Of a stretch of DNA of 56,490 nucleotides, positions 34,542-44,791 are shown one piece after another. The position numbers and the translations under genes are program-made. Location: NCBI GenBank assembly GCA_024680055.1, contig JAILCP010000040.1, forward strand, positions 1 to 56,490, given 5' to 3'. The notes beneath the pieces are model-generated. The model was not told where the DNA came from. It was given only the letters and a program-made list of their open reading frames with translations, and searched no databases. Numbering within the stretch: the first letter of the stretch is position 1; each line of letters starts with the position of its first letter. Source of the stretch: Lachnospiraceae bacterium. GTDB taxonomy: Bacteria; Bacillota; Clostridia; Lachnospirales; Lachnospiraceae.

Positions 34542-35939
34542 TTAGGCATTTTTTAAAAATGCTTCGTATCCAAGTAATGCTTCGTAAAGGTCCACTTTAC
34601 TGATGGTCTCAAACGGAGCGTGCATTGCCAATACAGCAACACCGCTGTCGATAACATTCATGTCATATTTTGCAAGAATGTAAGCAATGGTTCCGCCGCC
34701 ACCTAAATCTACTCTTCCAAGTTCACATGTCTGGAAGTATACATTATCATCGTCAAGAATCTTTCTGATCTTAGCCATGAATTCTGCGTTGGCATCGTTG
34801 GATCCGCTCTTTCCTTTTGCTCCTGTGTATTTGTTGAAGCAAAGACCTCTTCCAAGGTATGCGGAGTTTTTCTTTTCCATTGCATCTGCAAACAATGGAT
34901 CAAGTCCTGCAGATACATCAGAAGATAACATGAAGGAGTTCTTTAATGCTCTACGCATAATTAAATCAGAATACTCGCCCATGCAGTTCATAACTTCAGC
35001 AACGGTGTTCTCAAAGAACATGGATGTCATACCGGTTGCACCAACGCTTCCGATTTCTTCTTTATCAACAAGAAGACATACGCAGGTTCTTTCCGGTGCA
35101 TCAATTGCTGCAATTGCCTTATAAGAAGGATATGCACATACTCTGTCATCATGTCCGTATCCAAGGATCATGCTTCTGTCAAATCCACAATCTCTTGCTG
35201 CTCCTGCAGGAACAACTTCGATTTCTGCAGAAAGGAAATCTTCCTCTTCGATACCATACTGTTTTTCAAGGATGGATACAATATTTGCTTTTACTCTTTC
35301 TTTGATGTCCTTGTCATCGGCATCCTTTGCAGGTCCAGGGATATTTCCCACAAGAACATCTAATTTTTCTCCGTCGATTACTTTTGCAGCGCTCTTTTCA
35401 AGCTGTTCCTGTGATAAGTGAATCAACAAATCTGTAATAACAAATACCGGATCATCTTCCTTTTCACCGATGTTTACTTTCACAACAGTTCCGTCCTTCT
35501 TAACGATAACGCCGTGAAGTGCCAGTGGTAAACATACCCACTGATATTTCTTTACACCACCGTAGTAGTGTGTATCTAATAATACCATATCAGAATCTTC
35601 ATACATTGGATTCTGCTTAACATCAATACGCGGTGAGTCGATATGAGCCCCCAAAATATTCATACCTTCCTCAATCGGTCTCTTACCGATTACAAATGTG
35701 GCGATTGTCTTTTTCATGTTCACTGCGTAAACTTTGTCTCCGGCCTTTAATGTGCCTTTTTCTTTGATCACATCGTCAAGGTTCTTAAAACCATCTGCCT
35801 CTGCCATCTTTACAAATTCTTCTACGCATTCTCTTTCTGTCTTGTTGTTGGAAATGAACTTTCTATATCCTTCTGCGAAGTCCATTACTTTGCTAATACT
35901 TTTCTCGTCGTACTTTTCCCAAGCGTTCTTTCTTTCCAT
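34542..35939 (-). CDS. M18 family aminopeptidase
   Basis: 465 residues of the M18 zinc aminopeptidase family (aminopeptidase I type). Metal and catalytic signatures: GAHIDSPRIDVKQNP near 95, VDKEEIGSVGATGM near 285, SSDVSAGLDPLF near 335 and VDLGGGGTIAYILAKY near 420, with a final HAPFETISKVDLYEAL. It removes N-terminal residues from peptides in the cytoplasm. Its ATG shares one base with the hprK stop (TAATG), so translation is coupled, a link with no known functional reason. Codon use is like its neighbours. Confidence 0.93.
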   Translation of the reverse strand: MERKNAWEKYDEKSISKVMDFAEGYRKFISNNKTERECVEEFVKMAEADGFKNLDDVIKEKGTLKAGDKVYAVNMKKTIATFVIGKRPIEEGMNILGAHIDSPRIDVKQNPMYEDSDMVLLDTHYYGGVKKYQWVCLPLALHGVIVKKDGTVVKVNIGEKEDDPVFVITDLLIHLSQEQLEKSAAKVIDGEKLDVLVGNIPGPAKDADDKDIKERVKANIVSILEKQYGIEEEDFLSAEIEVVPAGAARDCGFDRSMILGYGHDDRVCAYPSYKAIAAIDAPERTCVCLLVDKEEIGSVGATGMTSMFFENTVAEVMNCMGEYSDLIMRRALKNSFMLSSDVSAGLDPLFADAMEKKNSAYLGRGLCFNKYTGAKGKSGSNDANAEFMAKIRKILDDDNVYFQTCELGRVDLGGGGTIAYILAKYDMNVIDSGVAVLAMHAPFETISKVDLYEALLGYEAFLKNA

Positions 35940-36880
35940 TAGCTTTCTTCTCCTTTTAGTTTTTGCTCAATTTGTTCTTGCATCCGTCGCTGTAATTCTT
36001 CGGCTGCGTTATAACCCATTTGTTTCTGACGATAATTGACTGCTGCCACCTCTGCTATAACGGCAACATTTCGTCCCGGTCGAATCGGCAGGGATTGACA
36101 TACCACCCGGTTTCCAAGGAACTCGACATACTCCTCTTCCAGACCCAGTCGGTCAAAATCCGCACCCTTCTTCCATTCTGAGAGTTTTATAACCAAATCT
36201 ATATTCTGCTCTTCCTTAATGCTCTCGGCACCAAACAACATTCTTACATTAATGATTCCGATTCCTCTAAGTTCCAGCAAATGTTTGGTAATATCGGGAG
36301 CGCTGCCCTTTAACGTTCGTTCGTTGATTCTTCGAATTTCCACTGCATCATCCGCCACAAGACGATGCCCCCTGCGAACCAATTCCAACGCCGCTTCGCT
36401 CTTTCCGATACCGCTTTCACCCATAATCAGTACACCAACACCGTAGACGTCAACCAATACCCCGTGAATACCAATACATGGAGCCAATGCTCTGTTTGTA
36501 TAATATATCATCTCCGCCATAAAGGAACCGGTGGGTTGATCCGTTCCCAAAATCGGTGTGTTATGCTCCGTTGCTATTTCAATTAAAGCCTGTTCCGGCT
36601 CCAATAATCTTGAAAAAATAATCAACGGCATTTTGTAATGAAACAGCTGTCTGTATATTTCTATACGCTTCTCCTTAGGCTGATTCATTAAATAACTGTA
36701 TTCAACTCTTCCAATCAGCTGTATACGTTCCTCACGGAAGTACTGAAAATAACCGGTTAAAGGCAATGCCAATCGGTTAATATCAGGATCGGTTAAAAAG
36801 AACTCTCCTGTGTTCAATCCCGTTGTAAAATTCCGCATATGAAAATGCTTTTCAACTTTACTGACCTGCAGTCCTTCCAT
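35939..36880 (-). CDS. hprK: HPr kinase/phosphorylase
   Basis: Phosphorylates and dephosphorylates Ser46 of HPr and Crh-like proteins in carbon catabolite control. 313 residues: N-terminal domain (1-130), Walker A GESGIGKSE at 154-162, then GHRLVADDAVEIRRI and the HprK signature LLELRGIGIINVRMLFGAESI near 210. Overlaps the M18 gene by one base. Co-localisation with a Ser46-bearing, His15-lacking HPr-like gene strengthens both assignments. ATG after AAGGAGAGCTT. Confidence 0.96.
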   Translation of the reverse strand: MEGLQVSKVEKHFHMRNFTTGLNTGEFFLTDPDINRLALPLTGYFQYFREERIQLIGRVEYSYLMNQPKEKRIEIYRQLFHYKMPLIIFSRLLEPEQALIEIATEHNTPILGTDQPTGSFMAEMIYYTNRALAPCIGIHGVLVDVYGVGVLIMGESGIGKSEAALELVRRGHRLVADDAVEIRRINERTLKGSAPDITKHLLELRGIGIINVRMLFGAESIKEEQNIDLVIKLSEWKKGADFDRLGLEEEYVEFLGNRVVCQSLPIRPGRNVAVIAEVAAVNYRQKQMGYNAAEELQRRMQEQIEQKLKGEES

Positions 36881-36938
36881 AAGCTCTCCTTCGCACTATT
36901 ATAAGTAAAACCTAAAAATATTCTCACAATAAATTCTA

Positions 36939-38816
36939 TCACACACCACTAGTATCTTCAACATGGAAAAACTCATAAACCGACCTGGCTACAGAGGCAT
37001 TAAAGCCGTCAACTTGGCTTAATTCCTCCTCAGTGGCATTGCGAATTTCCTCCAGAGATCCATAGCGTTTCATAAGTGCCAGACGACGTTTTGGACCAAT
37101 GCCTTCAATATCATCCAAAATGGATTTTACCTGGTTCTTTCCACGTAGGCTTCGGTGATATTCAATGGCAAAACGATGGGCCTCGTCCTGCACCCTGGTA
37201 ATCAGCTTAAATCCCTCACTGGAGGTGGAAATCGGAAGTTCCACATTATTGTAATAAAGTCCTCTGGTTCTATGATTATCATCTTTTACCATACCGCAAA
37301 TAGGAATGGAAAGTCCAAGCTCCTCCATTACCTTTAATGCAACATTTACCTGGCCCCGGCCACCGTCCATCATAATCAGATCCGGAAGTCTTGTGAACCG
37401 GCCGTAATTCTCCTCCACCCCTTCTTCCATTTCCTTCATGGCGTGGGTGAATCGTCTTGTTAACACCTCGTGCATGGAAGCGTAGTCATCCGGGCCTTGC
37501 ACCGTTTTTAAACGGAACTTTCGATAGTCATTTTTCTTTGGTTTTCCATCTTCAAAAGCCACCATGGAACCTACGGACAAAAATCCGCTAATATTGGAAA
37601 TATCATAGGCCTCCACACGATAAAGATTCTCAAGTCCCATCAAATCCGCCAGTTCTTTTAAGGCTCCCCTGGTACGCTCTTCTTCTCGCTGCAAACGCTC
37701 TTTATCCCGGGCAAGCACCATGGAAGCATTTTTCTTCGCCAGTTCCACCAGTTTTTCCTTTTGTCCGATTTTCGGAATCTTTAAACTGACTTTGCTTCCC
37801 TTCTTTTTGGAGAGCCACATCTCCAGCTCTTCCATGTTTTCTGGCTCCATTTCCAGCATTACTTCTTTTGGTAAAAACGGTGTTCCTCCGTAATACTGGG
37901 TCAAAAAACTTCCCAGCACTTCCTCCCTGGTATCTCCTTTTGCCAAAGAGAGGTAAAAATGTTCTCGTCCCATCAACTTACCGTCTCGTACAAAAAATAC
38001 CTGAACCACTGCATTTTTCTCATCCATGGCCATGGCCACAATATCCCTGTCTTCCAGGTCAGAGTTAGTGATCTTTTGCTTCTGGGCCACCTGATTTACG
38101 CTGTTTAATAAATCCCTGTAGTTGGCTGCATCTTCAAATTCCATTTTATTTGCAGCCCCCATCATTTTTTCCTCCAGCATTTTTCTTACCGGATCGTAAT
38201 TGCCGTTCAAAAACTCCAGAGCACTTTCCACATGAGACATGTAGGTTTCCTTATCAATATATCCCTGGCAAGGTGCATCGCACTGCTTAATGTGATAATT
38301 CAAACATGGCCTTGTTTTTCCAATATCCTTTGGAAGATTCTTATTGCAGGATCTGATGTGATACAGCTTCTGCAACAAATCGATGGTGTCTTTTACCGCA
38401 TAGGAACTGGTGTAAGGTCCAAAATAACGGTTCTTATCCTTTTTCATGGTTCTCGAAAACATCAGTCTTGGAAATTCATCTTCCATGGTTACCTTGATAA
38501 AAGGATAGGTTTTTCCATCTTTTAACATGGTATTGTACTTGGGCTCATGTTCTTTGATCAGATTGTTTTCAAGTACCAGCGCCTCCAATTCCGAATCGGT
38601 GACAATGTACTCAAATCTGGTAACCTGGGGCATCATAAGGGCAATCTTTTGTCGTCCGTCTGCCCCGATTCGAAAGTACTGTCGCACACGATTTCTAAGG
38701 GAAATGGCCTTTCCGATGTAGATAATCTCGTCCTGCTGCCCATGCATAATGTACACTCCCGGTTTTGTGGGAAGCTTCTTTAATTCCTCTTCAAAGTTAA
38801 AATTTTCTTGATTCAT
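36939..38816 (-). CDS. uvrC: Excinuclease ABC subunit C
   Basis: Nucleotide excision repair nuclease making both cuts around a lesion. 625 residues: GIY-YIG domain (about 15-95; [25 protein letters not shown]), Cys-rich [17 protein letters not shown] near 165, UVR motif near 205, C-terminal RNase-H-like domain ([30 protein letters not shown]) and helix-hairpin-helix pair near 570. Length is normal. It follows ftsH by 58 bases, after a stem-loop at 38833, and is followed by hprK 58 bases later. Confidence 0.96.
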   Translation of the reverse strand: MNQENFNFEEELKKLPTKPGVYIMHGQQDEIIYIGKAISLRNRVRQYFRIGADGRQKIALMMPQVTRFEYIVTDSELEALVLENNLIKEHEPKYNTMLKDGKTYPFIKVTMEDEFPRLMFSRTMKKDKNRYFGPYTSSYAVKDTIDLLQKLYHIRSCNKNLPKDIGKTRPCLNYHIKQCDAPCQGYIDKETYMSHVESALEFLNGNYDPVRKMLEEKMMGAANKMEFEDAANYRDLLNSVNQVAQKQKITNSDLEDRDIVAMAMDEKNAVVQVFFVRDGKLMGREHFYLSLAKGDTREEVLGSFLTQYYGGTPFLPKEVMLEMEPENMEELEMWLSKKKGSKVSLKIPKIGQKEKLVELAKKNASMVLARDKERLQREEERTRGALKELADLMGLENLYRVEAYDISNISGFLSVGSMVAFEDGKPKKNDYRKFRLKTVQGPDDYASMHEVLTRRFTHAMKEMEEGVEENYGRFTRLPDLIMMDGGRGQVNVALKVMEELGLSIPICGMVKDDNHRTRGLYYNNVELPISTSSEGFKLITRVQDEAHRFAIEYHRSLRGKNQVKSILDDIEGIGPKRRLALMKRYGSLEEIRNATEEELSQVDGFNASVARSVYEFFHVEDTSGV

Positions 38817-38832
38817 ATGTCATTATACCTTT

Positions 38833-38871
38833 AAGGGGCTGTCGCACTAATGATTAGCCCAACAGCCCCTT
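38833..38871 (-). terminator. Stem-loop between ftsH and uvrC
   Basis: 10-bp perfect stem AAGGGGCTGT / ACAGCCCCTT with a smaller internal hairpin (CTAAT/ATTAG), 3 bases after the ftsH stop on the minus strand. Only two Ts follow, so it is a weak or non-canonical terminator; the uvrC ribosome site AAAGG begins right after it. Confidence 0.5.
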
Positions 38872-38874
38872 TCT

Positions 38875-40848
38875 TTATTCTTCTTCAAAAATAATTTCAT
38901 CCGGATCCACAATTCCTTTTTCCTTACGGAAAATTTCCATGAACTGCTTTCCTGTAATGGTTTCTTTTTCATAAAGAAATTCTGCAATCTTATCCAGAAC
39001 TTCTCTGTTATCCATTAAGAGCGTCTTTGCTTTCTCGTAGCTCTTTTTCAATAAATCCTTTACCTCAGTATCGATTTCTGCTGCTGTTACATCACTGCAA
39101 TTCAACACAGCCCGACCGTCAAGGTAGCGATTTTCAACAGATTCAAGACCCATCAAGCCAAATTTCTCTGACATTCCGTACTGGGTAATCATGGCTCTTG
39201 CAATGTTGGTGGCCTGCTCAATATCATTGGAGGCTCCTGTGGTAACCGAATCAAAAACGATTTCCTCTGCTGCACGTCCTGCCATAAAAGTGACAATTCT
39301 TGCATCCAGCTCATCCTTGGTCATTAAATACTTCTCCTCTTCCGGTGTCTGCATAACATAACCAAGTGCACCCTTTGTACGAGGGATGATGGTGATCTTT
39401 TGTACCGGTTCTGCGTCCTTTTGAAGGGCGGTTACCAGTGCATGTCCCACTTCGTGATAAGCCACCACTTTCTTTTCGTGAGGGCTCATAATGCGGTCCT
39501 TCTTCTCTTTACCTGCAATGACCACTTCCACAGATTCCAGTAAATCCGCCTGGGTCACAAACTTTCTGCCATGCTTTACTGCATTAATGGCAGCCTCGTT
39601 GATCATATTTGCAAGGTCGGAACCTACCGCACCGCTGGTGGCAAGTCCAATCTCTTCAAAGTTCACGGTCTCATCCATTAAAACATCTTTGGAATGAACC
39701 TTTAAGGTATCAATACGTCCCTTTAAGTCCGGCTTATCCACAATAATTCTTCGGTCAAAACGTCCCGGTCTTAAAAGAGCCTTATCAAGCACTTCCGGAC
39801 GGTTGGTTGCCGCTAAAATCAAAAGACCTTTAGAGGTATCAAAACCATCCATCTCAGCCAAAAGCTGATTCAATGTCTGTTCACGTTCGTCGTTTCCGCC
39901 GCCGTATCTGGAATCACGGCTCTTACCGATGGCATCGATCTCATCGATAAAGATAATACATGGTGCCTGTTTGTTGGCTTCCTGGAACAAATCACGTACA
40001 CGCTTGGCTCCCACACCTACAAACATCTCCACAAAATCAGATCCTGCAATGGAGAAAAACGGTACCTTGGCTTCTCCGGCCACCGCCTTGGCAAGTAAGG
40101 TCTTACCTGTTCCCGGAGGTCCCACAAGAAGTGCTCCCTTTGGAAGCTTGGCTCCAATTTCGGAATATTTTCTCGGGTTATGTAAAAAATCCACCACTTC
40201 CTGAAGTGACTCTTTGGCTTCTTCCTGTCCGGCCACATCCATAAAAGTAATGCCGGTAGCCTTTTCCACATAAACCTTGGCGTTGCTCTTTCCAACTCCC
40301 ATGGCTCCACCGCCCATACGTTTCATTAACATATTGGCAATCCATACCATAATTGCAATTGGAAGGATAATGCTTAAAAAGCTGTAAATGTAATTGGCGG
40401 TATCTTCAGGAATCTGAGAATTGAATTCTACATTATGTTTCTTTAACAATGGAATCAAATCCGGATCGTTAATTAAACCGGTTACATACTGCTGCTGATT
40501 CATAGCCTCTTCCATTTTGAAAAGGATATCGTAGCTGCTCTTTCCATTCTTACTGTCGGAGATTGCCGACTTATCTGCCTTTGCAATAATGTTAATTTCT
40601 TTGGCGGTAAATTGAACAGATTCAATCTTGTCTTCCTCCACCAACTCTATAAACTTGGTATAAGAAATCTCCGTCTTTCCACTGCCCATAAACTGGCTTT
40701 GTATCATTGTCACAAAAAACAAAATAACAAGTCCAACCATTAAAAGAGCCAATAGGGAACGTCCGTTACGTTTCCGATTGTTATTGTTGTTCCCGTTCTG
40801 GTTTGGATCGTTATTTTGATTTCTATCATCATTTGGTCTGTTGTCCAT
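38875..40848 (-). CDS. ftsH: ATP-dependent zinc metalloprotease FtsH
   Basis: Membrane AAA+ protease for misfolded and regulatory proteins. 657 residues: Asn/Asp-rich N-terminus, membrane helix (about 30-50), extracytoplasmic domain (about 55-140), second helix (about 143-163), AAA domain with GPPGTGKT near 225 and [11 protein letters not shown] near 283, SRH arginines (RFDRRI), and the zinc site HEVGH near 442. Full-length. Its own promoter (40893-40921) lies upstream, divergent from pyrG. Start ATG after GCAGGAGGAAAC. Confidence 0.96.
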   Translation of the reverse strand: MDNRPNDDRNQNNDPNQNGNNNNNRKRNGRSLLALLMVGLVILFFVTMIQSQFMGSGKTEISYTKFIELVEEDKIESVQFTAKEINIIAKADKSAISDSKNGKSSYDILFKMEEAMNQQQYVTGLINDPDLIPLLKKHNVEFNSQIPEDTANYIYSFLSIILPIAIMVWIANMLMKRMGGGAMGVGKSNAKVYVEKATGITFMDVAGQEEAKESLQEVVDFLHNPRKYSEIGAKLPKGALLVGPPGTGKTLLAKAVAGEAKVPFFSIAGSDFVEMFVGVGAKRVRDLFQEANKQAPCIIFIDEIDAIGKSRDSRYGGGNDEREQTLNQLLAEMDGFDTSKGLLILAATNRPEVLDKALLRPGRFDRRIIVDKPDLKGRIDTLKVHSKDVLMDETVNFEEIGLATSGAVGSDLANMINEAAINAVKHGRKFVTQADLLESVEVVIAGKEKKDRIMSPHEKKVVAYHEVGHALVTALQKDAEPVQKITIIPRTKGALGYVMQTPEEEKYLMTKDELDARIVTFMAGRAAEEIVFDSVTTGASNDIEQATNIARAMITQYGMSEKFGLMGLESVENRYLDGRAVLNCSDVTAAEIDTEVKDLLKKSYEKAKTLLMDNREVLDKIAEFLYEKETITGKQFMEIFRKEKGIVDPDEIIFEEE

Positions 40849-40892
40849 AGTTTCCTCCTGCGAAAAAATTCTGCTTTTTTGCAGATATACTT

Positions 40893-40921
40893 ATTATAAG
40901 TTTTCGACCTTGTAAAATCAA
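40893..40921 (-). promoter_or_regulatory. ftsH promoter
   Basis: Minus strand TTGATT (40916-40921), 17-base spacer, TATAAT (40893-40898), 45 bases before the ftsH start. Confidence 0.7.
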
Positions 40922-40975
40922 TCCTCGCTATCTTAAGTTTTTTAGAACAATCTAAATTTTTTATAAAATTAGCTC

Positions 40976-41004
40976 TTGATTTTTTTCTCCGATTGTTATA
41001 TATT
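40976..41004 (+). promoter_or_regulatory. pyrG promoter
   Basis: Plus strand TTGATT (40976-40981), 17-base spacer, TATATT (40999-41004), giving a leader of about 55 bases before the pyrG ATG. There is no clear attenuator hairpin after the start, and the initial bases are not a GGG run. Confidence 0.55.
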
Positions 41005-41065
41005 GGATTGGTTGTTTTATTTTTTTCAACAAGCAATTAATAATTTATATAAAGGAGGACCCCCT

Positions 41066-41914
41066 ATGCCTGTAAAATACGTATTTGTTACGGGCGGCGT
41101 CGTATCCGGACTTGGAAAAGGCATTACCGCTGCTTCCCTTGGACGACTGCTAAAAGCTCGTGGCTACAAAGTAACAATGCAAAAATTTGACCCTTACATC
41201 AACATCGATCCAGGTACCATGAATCCTGTCCAGCACGGAGAGGTTTTTGTTACTGACGACGGAGCTGAAACTGACCTTGACCTTGGTCACTACGAAAGAT
41301 TCATCGATGAAAGTCTCTCTAAAAATTCCAACATAACCACCGGTAAGATTTACCAATCCGTACTGCAAAAAGAGCGCCGTGGCGACTTTGGCGGCGGAAC
41401 TGTCCAGGTTATCCCTCACATTACCAACGAAATAAAAAGCCGTTTTTACCGCAATGATGACAGCAATCAGCTGGAAATCGCATTAATCGAAGTAGGTGGC
41501 ACCGTTGGCGACATCGAAAGTCAGCCGTACCTTGAAGCCATCCGTCAATTCCGTCAGGAACATCCAAAAGACAGTACCTGTCTTATTCACGTGACCCTTA
41601 TCCCTTATTTGAAAGCCTCCGGCGAATTAAAAACAAAGCCGACTCAGGCCAGTGTAAAAGAACTTCAGCGTATCGGTTTAACCCCTGATATTATTGTATG
41701 TCGAACCGAACATGAACTTACACCGGAAATCAAAGATAAAATTGCACTGTTTTGTAATGTTCCGGAAACTCACGTTTTACAGAATATTGATGTGGACTAC
41801 TTATACGAAGCCCCACTTGCCATGGAAAGAGAACATCTTGCCATGGTAACCTTGGACACCCTTCGTCTTGACTGTCCAAAACCGGACCTTACCGATTGGA
41901 AAGAAATGGTATAA
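41066..41914 (+). CDS. pyrG: CTP synthase amidoligase (synthetase) domain, N-terminal fragment
   Basis: The part before the TAA codes for 282 residues: the P-loop [17 protein letters not shown] near residue 15, the nucleotide sites [16 protein letters not shown] and [28 protein letters not shown], and [15 protein letters not shown]. This is a complete synthetase domain, which in known enzymes can use free ammonia without the glutaminase part. It would thus be at least partly functional alone. Confidence 0.7.
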   Translation: MPVKYVFVTGGVVSGLGKGITAASLGRLLKARGYKVTMQKFDPYINIDPGTMNPVQHGEVFVTDDGAETDLDLGHYERFIDESLSKNSNITTGKIYQSVLQKERRGDFGGGTVQVIPHITNEIKSRFYRNDDSNQLEIALIEVGGTVGDIESQPYLEAIRQFRQEHPKDSTCLIHVTLIPYLKASGELKTKPTQASVKELQRIGLTPDIIVCRTEHELTPEIKDKIALFCNVPETHVLQNIDVDYLYEAPLAMEREHLAMVTLDTLRLDCPKPDLTDWKEMV

Positions 41915-41953
41915 GCCCTTGCCAATCCGGAACAGGAAGTTCGCATTTCTATT

Positions 41954-42670
41954 GTGGGAAAATACATTGCATTGCATGATGCTTACCTTTCTGTTGCAGA
42001 GGCATTAAAACACGGCGGTATTGCATCAAAAGCCACCGTCAACATCGATTGGGTGGATGCGGAAACCGTTACCGATGAAACCGCGCCTGAAATTTTTAAA
42101 AACCAGCAGGGTATTTTGATTCCGGGCGGTTTTGGCCAGCGTGGCATTGAAGGTAAAATTGCAGCCATTAAATATGCCAGAACTCATAACATCCCCCTTC
42201 TTGGCATCTGTCTTGGTATGCAGCTTTCCATTGTGGAATTTGCCCGTAACGTGTGTGGCTTAAAAGACGCCAACAGCATCGAGTTGGATCCTTCCACCAA
42301 GCATCCTGTGATTGCATTGATGCCGGATCAGGAAAATGTTGACAACATTGGCGGTACACTTCGTCTTGGTTCCTACCCATGTGAATTGGATCCTGCTTCC
42401 CTTTCCTGTAAACTCTACGGATCCACCACCATTCACGAACGTCATCGTCATCGTTACGAAGTCAACAACGACTTCCGCGAAGTTTTACAGCAGTATGGCA
42501 TGAACCTTTGCGGTCTCTCACCGGATAAAAACATTGTGGAAATGATTGAATTAAAAGATCACCCATGGTTCATCGGAACCCAGGCACATCCGGAATTAAA
42601 ATCCAGACCAAACCGTCCTCATCCGTTATTTAAAGGATTTATTGAGGCAGCCATTTCCTGTAAAAGATAG
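41954..42670 (+). CDS. CTP synthase glutaminase (GATase1) domain, C-terminal fragment
   Basis: Open frame after the stop. The only early start codon in frame is GTG at 41954, giving 238 residues beginning GKYIALHDAYLSV. An AGGA lies about 15 bases before it, too far for a good site. The GATase1 nucleophile (GICLGMQ) and HPE are present. Starting at this GTG would drop the first beta strand (VRISIV), so independent translation is doubtful; the frame from 41915 encodes the full domain only by readthrough. Confidence 0.4.
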   Translation: MGKYIALHDAYLSVAEALKHGGIASKATVNIDWVDAETVTDETAPEIFKNQQGILIPGGFGQRGIEGKIAAIKYARTHNIPLLGICLGMQLSIVEFARNVCGLKDANSIELDPSTKHPVIALMPDQENVDNIGGTLRLGSYPCELDPASLSCKLYGSTTIHERHRHRYEVNNDFREVLQQYGMNLCGLSPDKNIVEMIELKDHPWFIGTQAHPELKSRPNRPHPLFKGFIEAAISCKR

Positions 42671-42696
42671 TATTTCATAAATACACCAATGATAAT

Positions 42697-42738
42697 AAAA
42701 AAGGGACATCGTCCGGGGTTACCCGGTACGATTGTCCC
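42697..42738 (-). terminator. Terminator for degV (convergent with pyrG)
   Basis: Stem GGGACA..CGT.CCGGG / CCCGG.ACG..TGTCCC (42703-42738) followed on the minus strand by TTTTTT. On the plus strand no T run follows, so it mainly serves the minus-strand gene. Confidence 0.85.
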
Positions 42739-42761
42739 TAAAAAATTCTTTGTTTCTTCTA

Positions 42762-43652
42762 TTATAATAGTTCGTACTTCTTAATAAATCCCAGTCCCAA
42801 AGCAAACGGTCCTGTATGTACTGCGCTGACTGCTCCGATTTCCACTTCAAAGCCGCCTTCCTGATGTTCAAAAAGAGTCATGCCGAATTTCTCTTCCACT
42901 GCCTTACGAAACTCATCCGCCTCTTCCTTATCATATCCGTGTCCTACAGAAAAGATGTAATCGTTCACATCATGATTGCTTAAGTATTTCTCCATATAAG
43001 AGAAAATATCCTGAATGGAACGCTTTCTTGTTCGACTGATTCCTCCAATACCAAGCTTTCCATGTTCCAAAATAAGAAGCGGTCGAATGTTCAGCTTTCC
43101 TGCCGCAGTCACTGCCAACTTTCCGATACGTCCGCCCTTTCTAAGGTACTCCAAAGACCCCACGGTAAAAACAATCATTCCCGCATCACATACTGCAGGC
43201 ATCTTTGCAGTCATTTCTTCAAAGGTCAGTCCATCATCTCTCATACGAACCATTTCTTCTACCACAAGTCCCTGGGATACAGTATTTTGTAAAGAATCAT
43301 ATACCGCCACCTTGGCATCTGGATACTCTTCCATAATCATCTCATGGGCTGTGTGGGCTGACCCGAAGGTTCCGCTCAATGTATTGGTCATTGTAATACA
43401 AATTACACTGTCTCCGGCCTTAACTGCCTCTTCAAATTTCTGATAAAAATCATCTACCGAAGGTAGAGAAGACTTTGGAAATGCTCCATGATTCACCATG
43501 GCATCATAATAAGCATTACGATCTGCCTCCAACTTGTCCTTCTCGTAGTTCTCCCCATCCAGTGTAAGATAAAGAGGGATGATTTCTACATTATGCTCTT
43601 TTAAATAATCTGCCGGCACATCACATGCGCTGTCACTTATTAATCTTATCAT
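42762..43652 (-). CDS. DegV family fatty-acid-binding protein
   Basis: 296 residues of the DegV family (FakB-like): SDSACDVPADYLKEHNVEIIPL, LPSVDDFYQKFEEA, ITMTNTLSGTFGSAH near 95, YLRKGGRIGKLAV near 165 and the C-terminal IGAVSAVHTGPFALGLGFI. FakB proteins hold fatty acids for phosphorylation by FakA. The promoter at 43680-43708 carries a palindrome, and a WYL regulator is transcribed divergently, so that protein or its neighbour may control it. No fakA is in the window. Confidence 0.92.
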   Translation of the reverse strand: MIRLISDSACDVPADYLKEHNVEIIPLYLTLDGENYEKDKLEADRNAYYDAMVNHGAFPKSSLPSVDDFYQKFEEAVKAGDSVICITMTNTLSGTFGSAHTAHEMIMEEYPDAKVAVYDSLQNTVSQGLVVEEMVRMRDDGLTFEEMTAKMPAVCDAGMIVFTVGSLEYLRKGGRIGKLAVTAAGKLNIRPLLILEHGKLGIGGISRTRKRSIQDIFSYMEKYLSNHDVNDYIFSVGHGYDKEEADEFRKAVEEKFGMTLFEHQEGGFEVEIGAVSAVHTGPFALGLGFIKKYELL

Positions 43653-43679
43653 ACTATTCCTTCTCTCCTTAACACAAGT

Positions 43680-43708
43680 ATTATATCATGTAGTTTTTAA
43701 TACTACAA
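43680..43708 (-). promoter_or_regulatory. degV promoter with overlapping palindrome
   Basis: Minus strand TTGTAG (43703-43708), 17-base spacer, TATAAT (43680-43685). Within it GTAGT / ACTAC forms an inverted repeat (43690-43706, 7-base centre), spanning -35 and spacer, a position where a bound repressor would block the polymerase. Confidence 0.6.
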
Positions 43709-43796
43709 CACCCATTTCTGACATCCTTACATCGTGTTGCCCGGGCATTGATTCTATGATACATTTAATATATGAAGAAACTGTGGGGAGGATACC

Positions 43797-44780
43797 ATGT
43801 CAAGATCAGAAAACCAGAAAAAAAAACTTATCACTTTACGAGATATTCTTCTTCAAAAAACAGATGAAGAACATCCTTTAACAACCAAACAACTTATAGA
43901 CGAACTGGAAAAAGCCGGCATTTCCAGCGAACGCAAAAGCGTGTATGCCGACATGGAGACCCTGGAAGAACTGGGCCTTGATATTATTAAGATCAGCAAA
44001 GCCTCTAACGAATATTACATCGGAGAACGGGAATTTGAACTTCCGGAATTGAAATTGTTGGTGGATGTGGTACAGGCCGCCAATTTTATCACTCCAAAAA
44101 AATCCGCAGAGCTGATTAAAAAGTTAGAAGCTCAAACCAGCGTTTACCGGGCCAAACAGTTGTCTCGTAACGTGGTTTTGGCCAATCGCACCAAGACGAC
44201 CAATGAAAACATTTTAATAAATGTAGATATAATTTATCGCGCAATCTCAGATAATAAGCAGATTCAATTTTTATATTATGATTGGAATTTGAAAAAGGAG
44301 CTGGTTTTAAGAAAAGAAAAACCTTATCAGGTCAGTCCCTTTGCCCTGATTTGGGATGACGAAAATTATTACCTTTTGGGATACGACAGTGCGGCGGGGA
44401 AAATGAAACATTACCGGGTCGACAAGATCAAACGCATTGATGAATTGGATACGGCAAGAGAAGGAAAGAGTATTTTTGAAGCCATTGACATGGCTGCCTA
44501 CTCCAGAGCCACCTTTGGAATGTTTGGCGGAGAAGATGAAATTGTGCAGATTCGCGCCAAGAACCATTTTGCCGGTGTCTTTATCGACCGCTTCGGCAGC
44601 GATGTGACCCTTCGGGCACTGGATGATGAATACTTTGAAGCCCGTGTTCCGGTGCGCATCAGCTCTCAGTTCTACGGCTGGCTCACCGCCCTTGGAGAAG
44701 AGGTTTCCATTCTGGGTCCTAGCCGGGTAAAAGAAGACTATAAAGCCTATCTGAACTCTATTTTAAAACATATGGATTAG
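43797..44780 (+). CDS. WYL-domain transcriptional regulator
   Basis: 327 residues: N-terminal winged helix (about 10-75; LTTKQLIDELEKAGISSERKSVYADMETLEELG), middle linker, and a WYL domain (about 140-235; ISDNKQIQFLYYDWNLKKEL, ALIWDDENYYLLGYD) with a C-terminal WCX region (RAKNHFAGVFIDRFGSDVTL, YGWLTALG). WYL domains bind ligands, often nucleic acid or small molecules. It is divergent from degV, 144 bases away, so control of degV or itself is likely but not shown. ATG after GGGGAGGATACC. Confidence 0.9.
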   Translation: MSRSENQKKKLITLRDILLQKTDEEHPLTTKQLIDELEKAGISSERKSVYADMETLEELGLDIIKISKASNEYYIGEREFELPELKLLVDVVQAANFITPKKSAELIKKLEAQTSVYRAKQLSRNVVLANRTKTTNENILINVDIIYRAISDNKQIQFLYYDWNLKKELVLRKEKPYQVSPFALIWDDENYYLLGYDSAAGKMKHYRVDKIKRIDELDTAREGKSIFEAIDMAAYSRATFGMFGGEDEIVQIRAKNHFAGVFIDRFGSDVTLRALDDEYFEARVPVRISSQFYGWLTALGEEVSILGPSRVKEDYKAYLNSILKHMD

Positions 44781-44791
44781 GAAACCCACCT

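Larger units (their letters stand above)
41066..42670 (+). pseudogene. pyrG: CTP synthase gene interrupted by an in-frame TAA
   Basis: Read through, the frame gives 534 residues, the normal length for CTP synthase, which makes CTP from UTP with glutamine. Codon 283 is TAA (41912-41914) and the next codons stay in frame, giving DWKEMV-stop-ALANPEQEVRISIVGKY. The N-terminal synthetase domain ([37 protein letters not shown]) and C-terminal glutaminase domain (Cys in LLGICLGMQLS, His/Glu in AHPELKSR) are both otherwise intact. The stop falls in the interdomain linker. Options are a recent mutation, a sequence or assembly error, readthrough, or two separate proteins. Start ATG follows AAAGGAGGAC. 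Confidence 0.85.

Noticed and set aside
38822-38827. TATAAT in front of uvrC as a promoter
   Set aside because: No suitable -35 at 16-18 bases; the bases lie in the ribosome-site region of uvrC.
40938-40962. Small AT hairpin with T run upstream of pyrG as an attenuator
   Set aside because: It lies upstream of the proposed -35 and -10, so outside the transcript; stem is only 6 AT-rich pairs.
40740-41036. 98-codon minus-strand frame over the ftsH start
   Set aside because: Out of frame with ftsH, no ribosome site, and low-complexity content over the pyrG and ftsH promoters.
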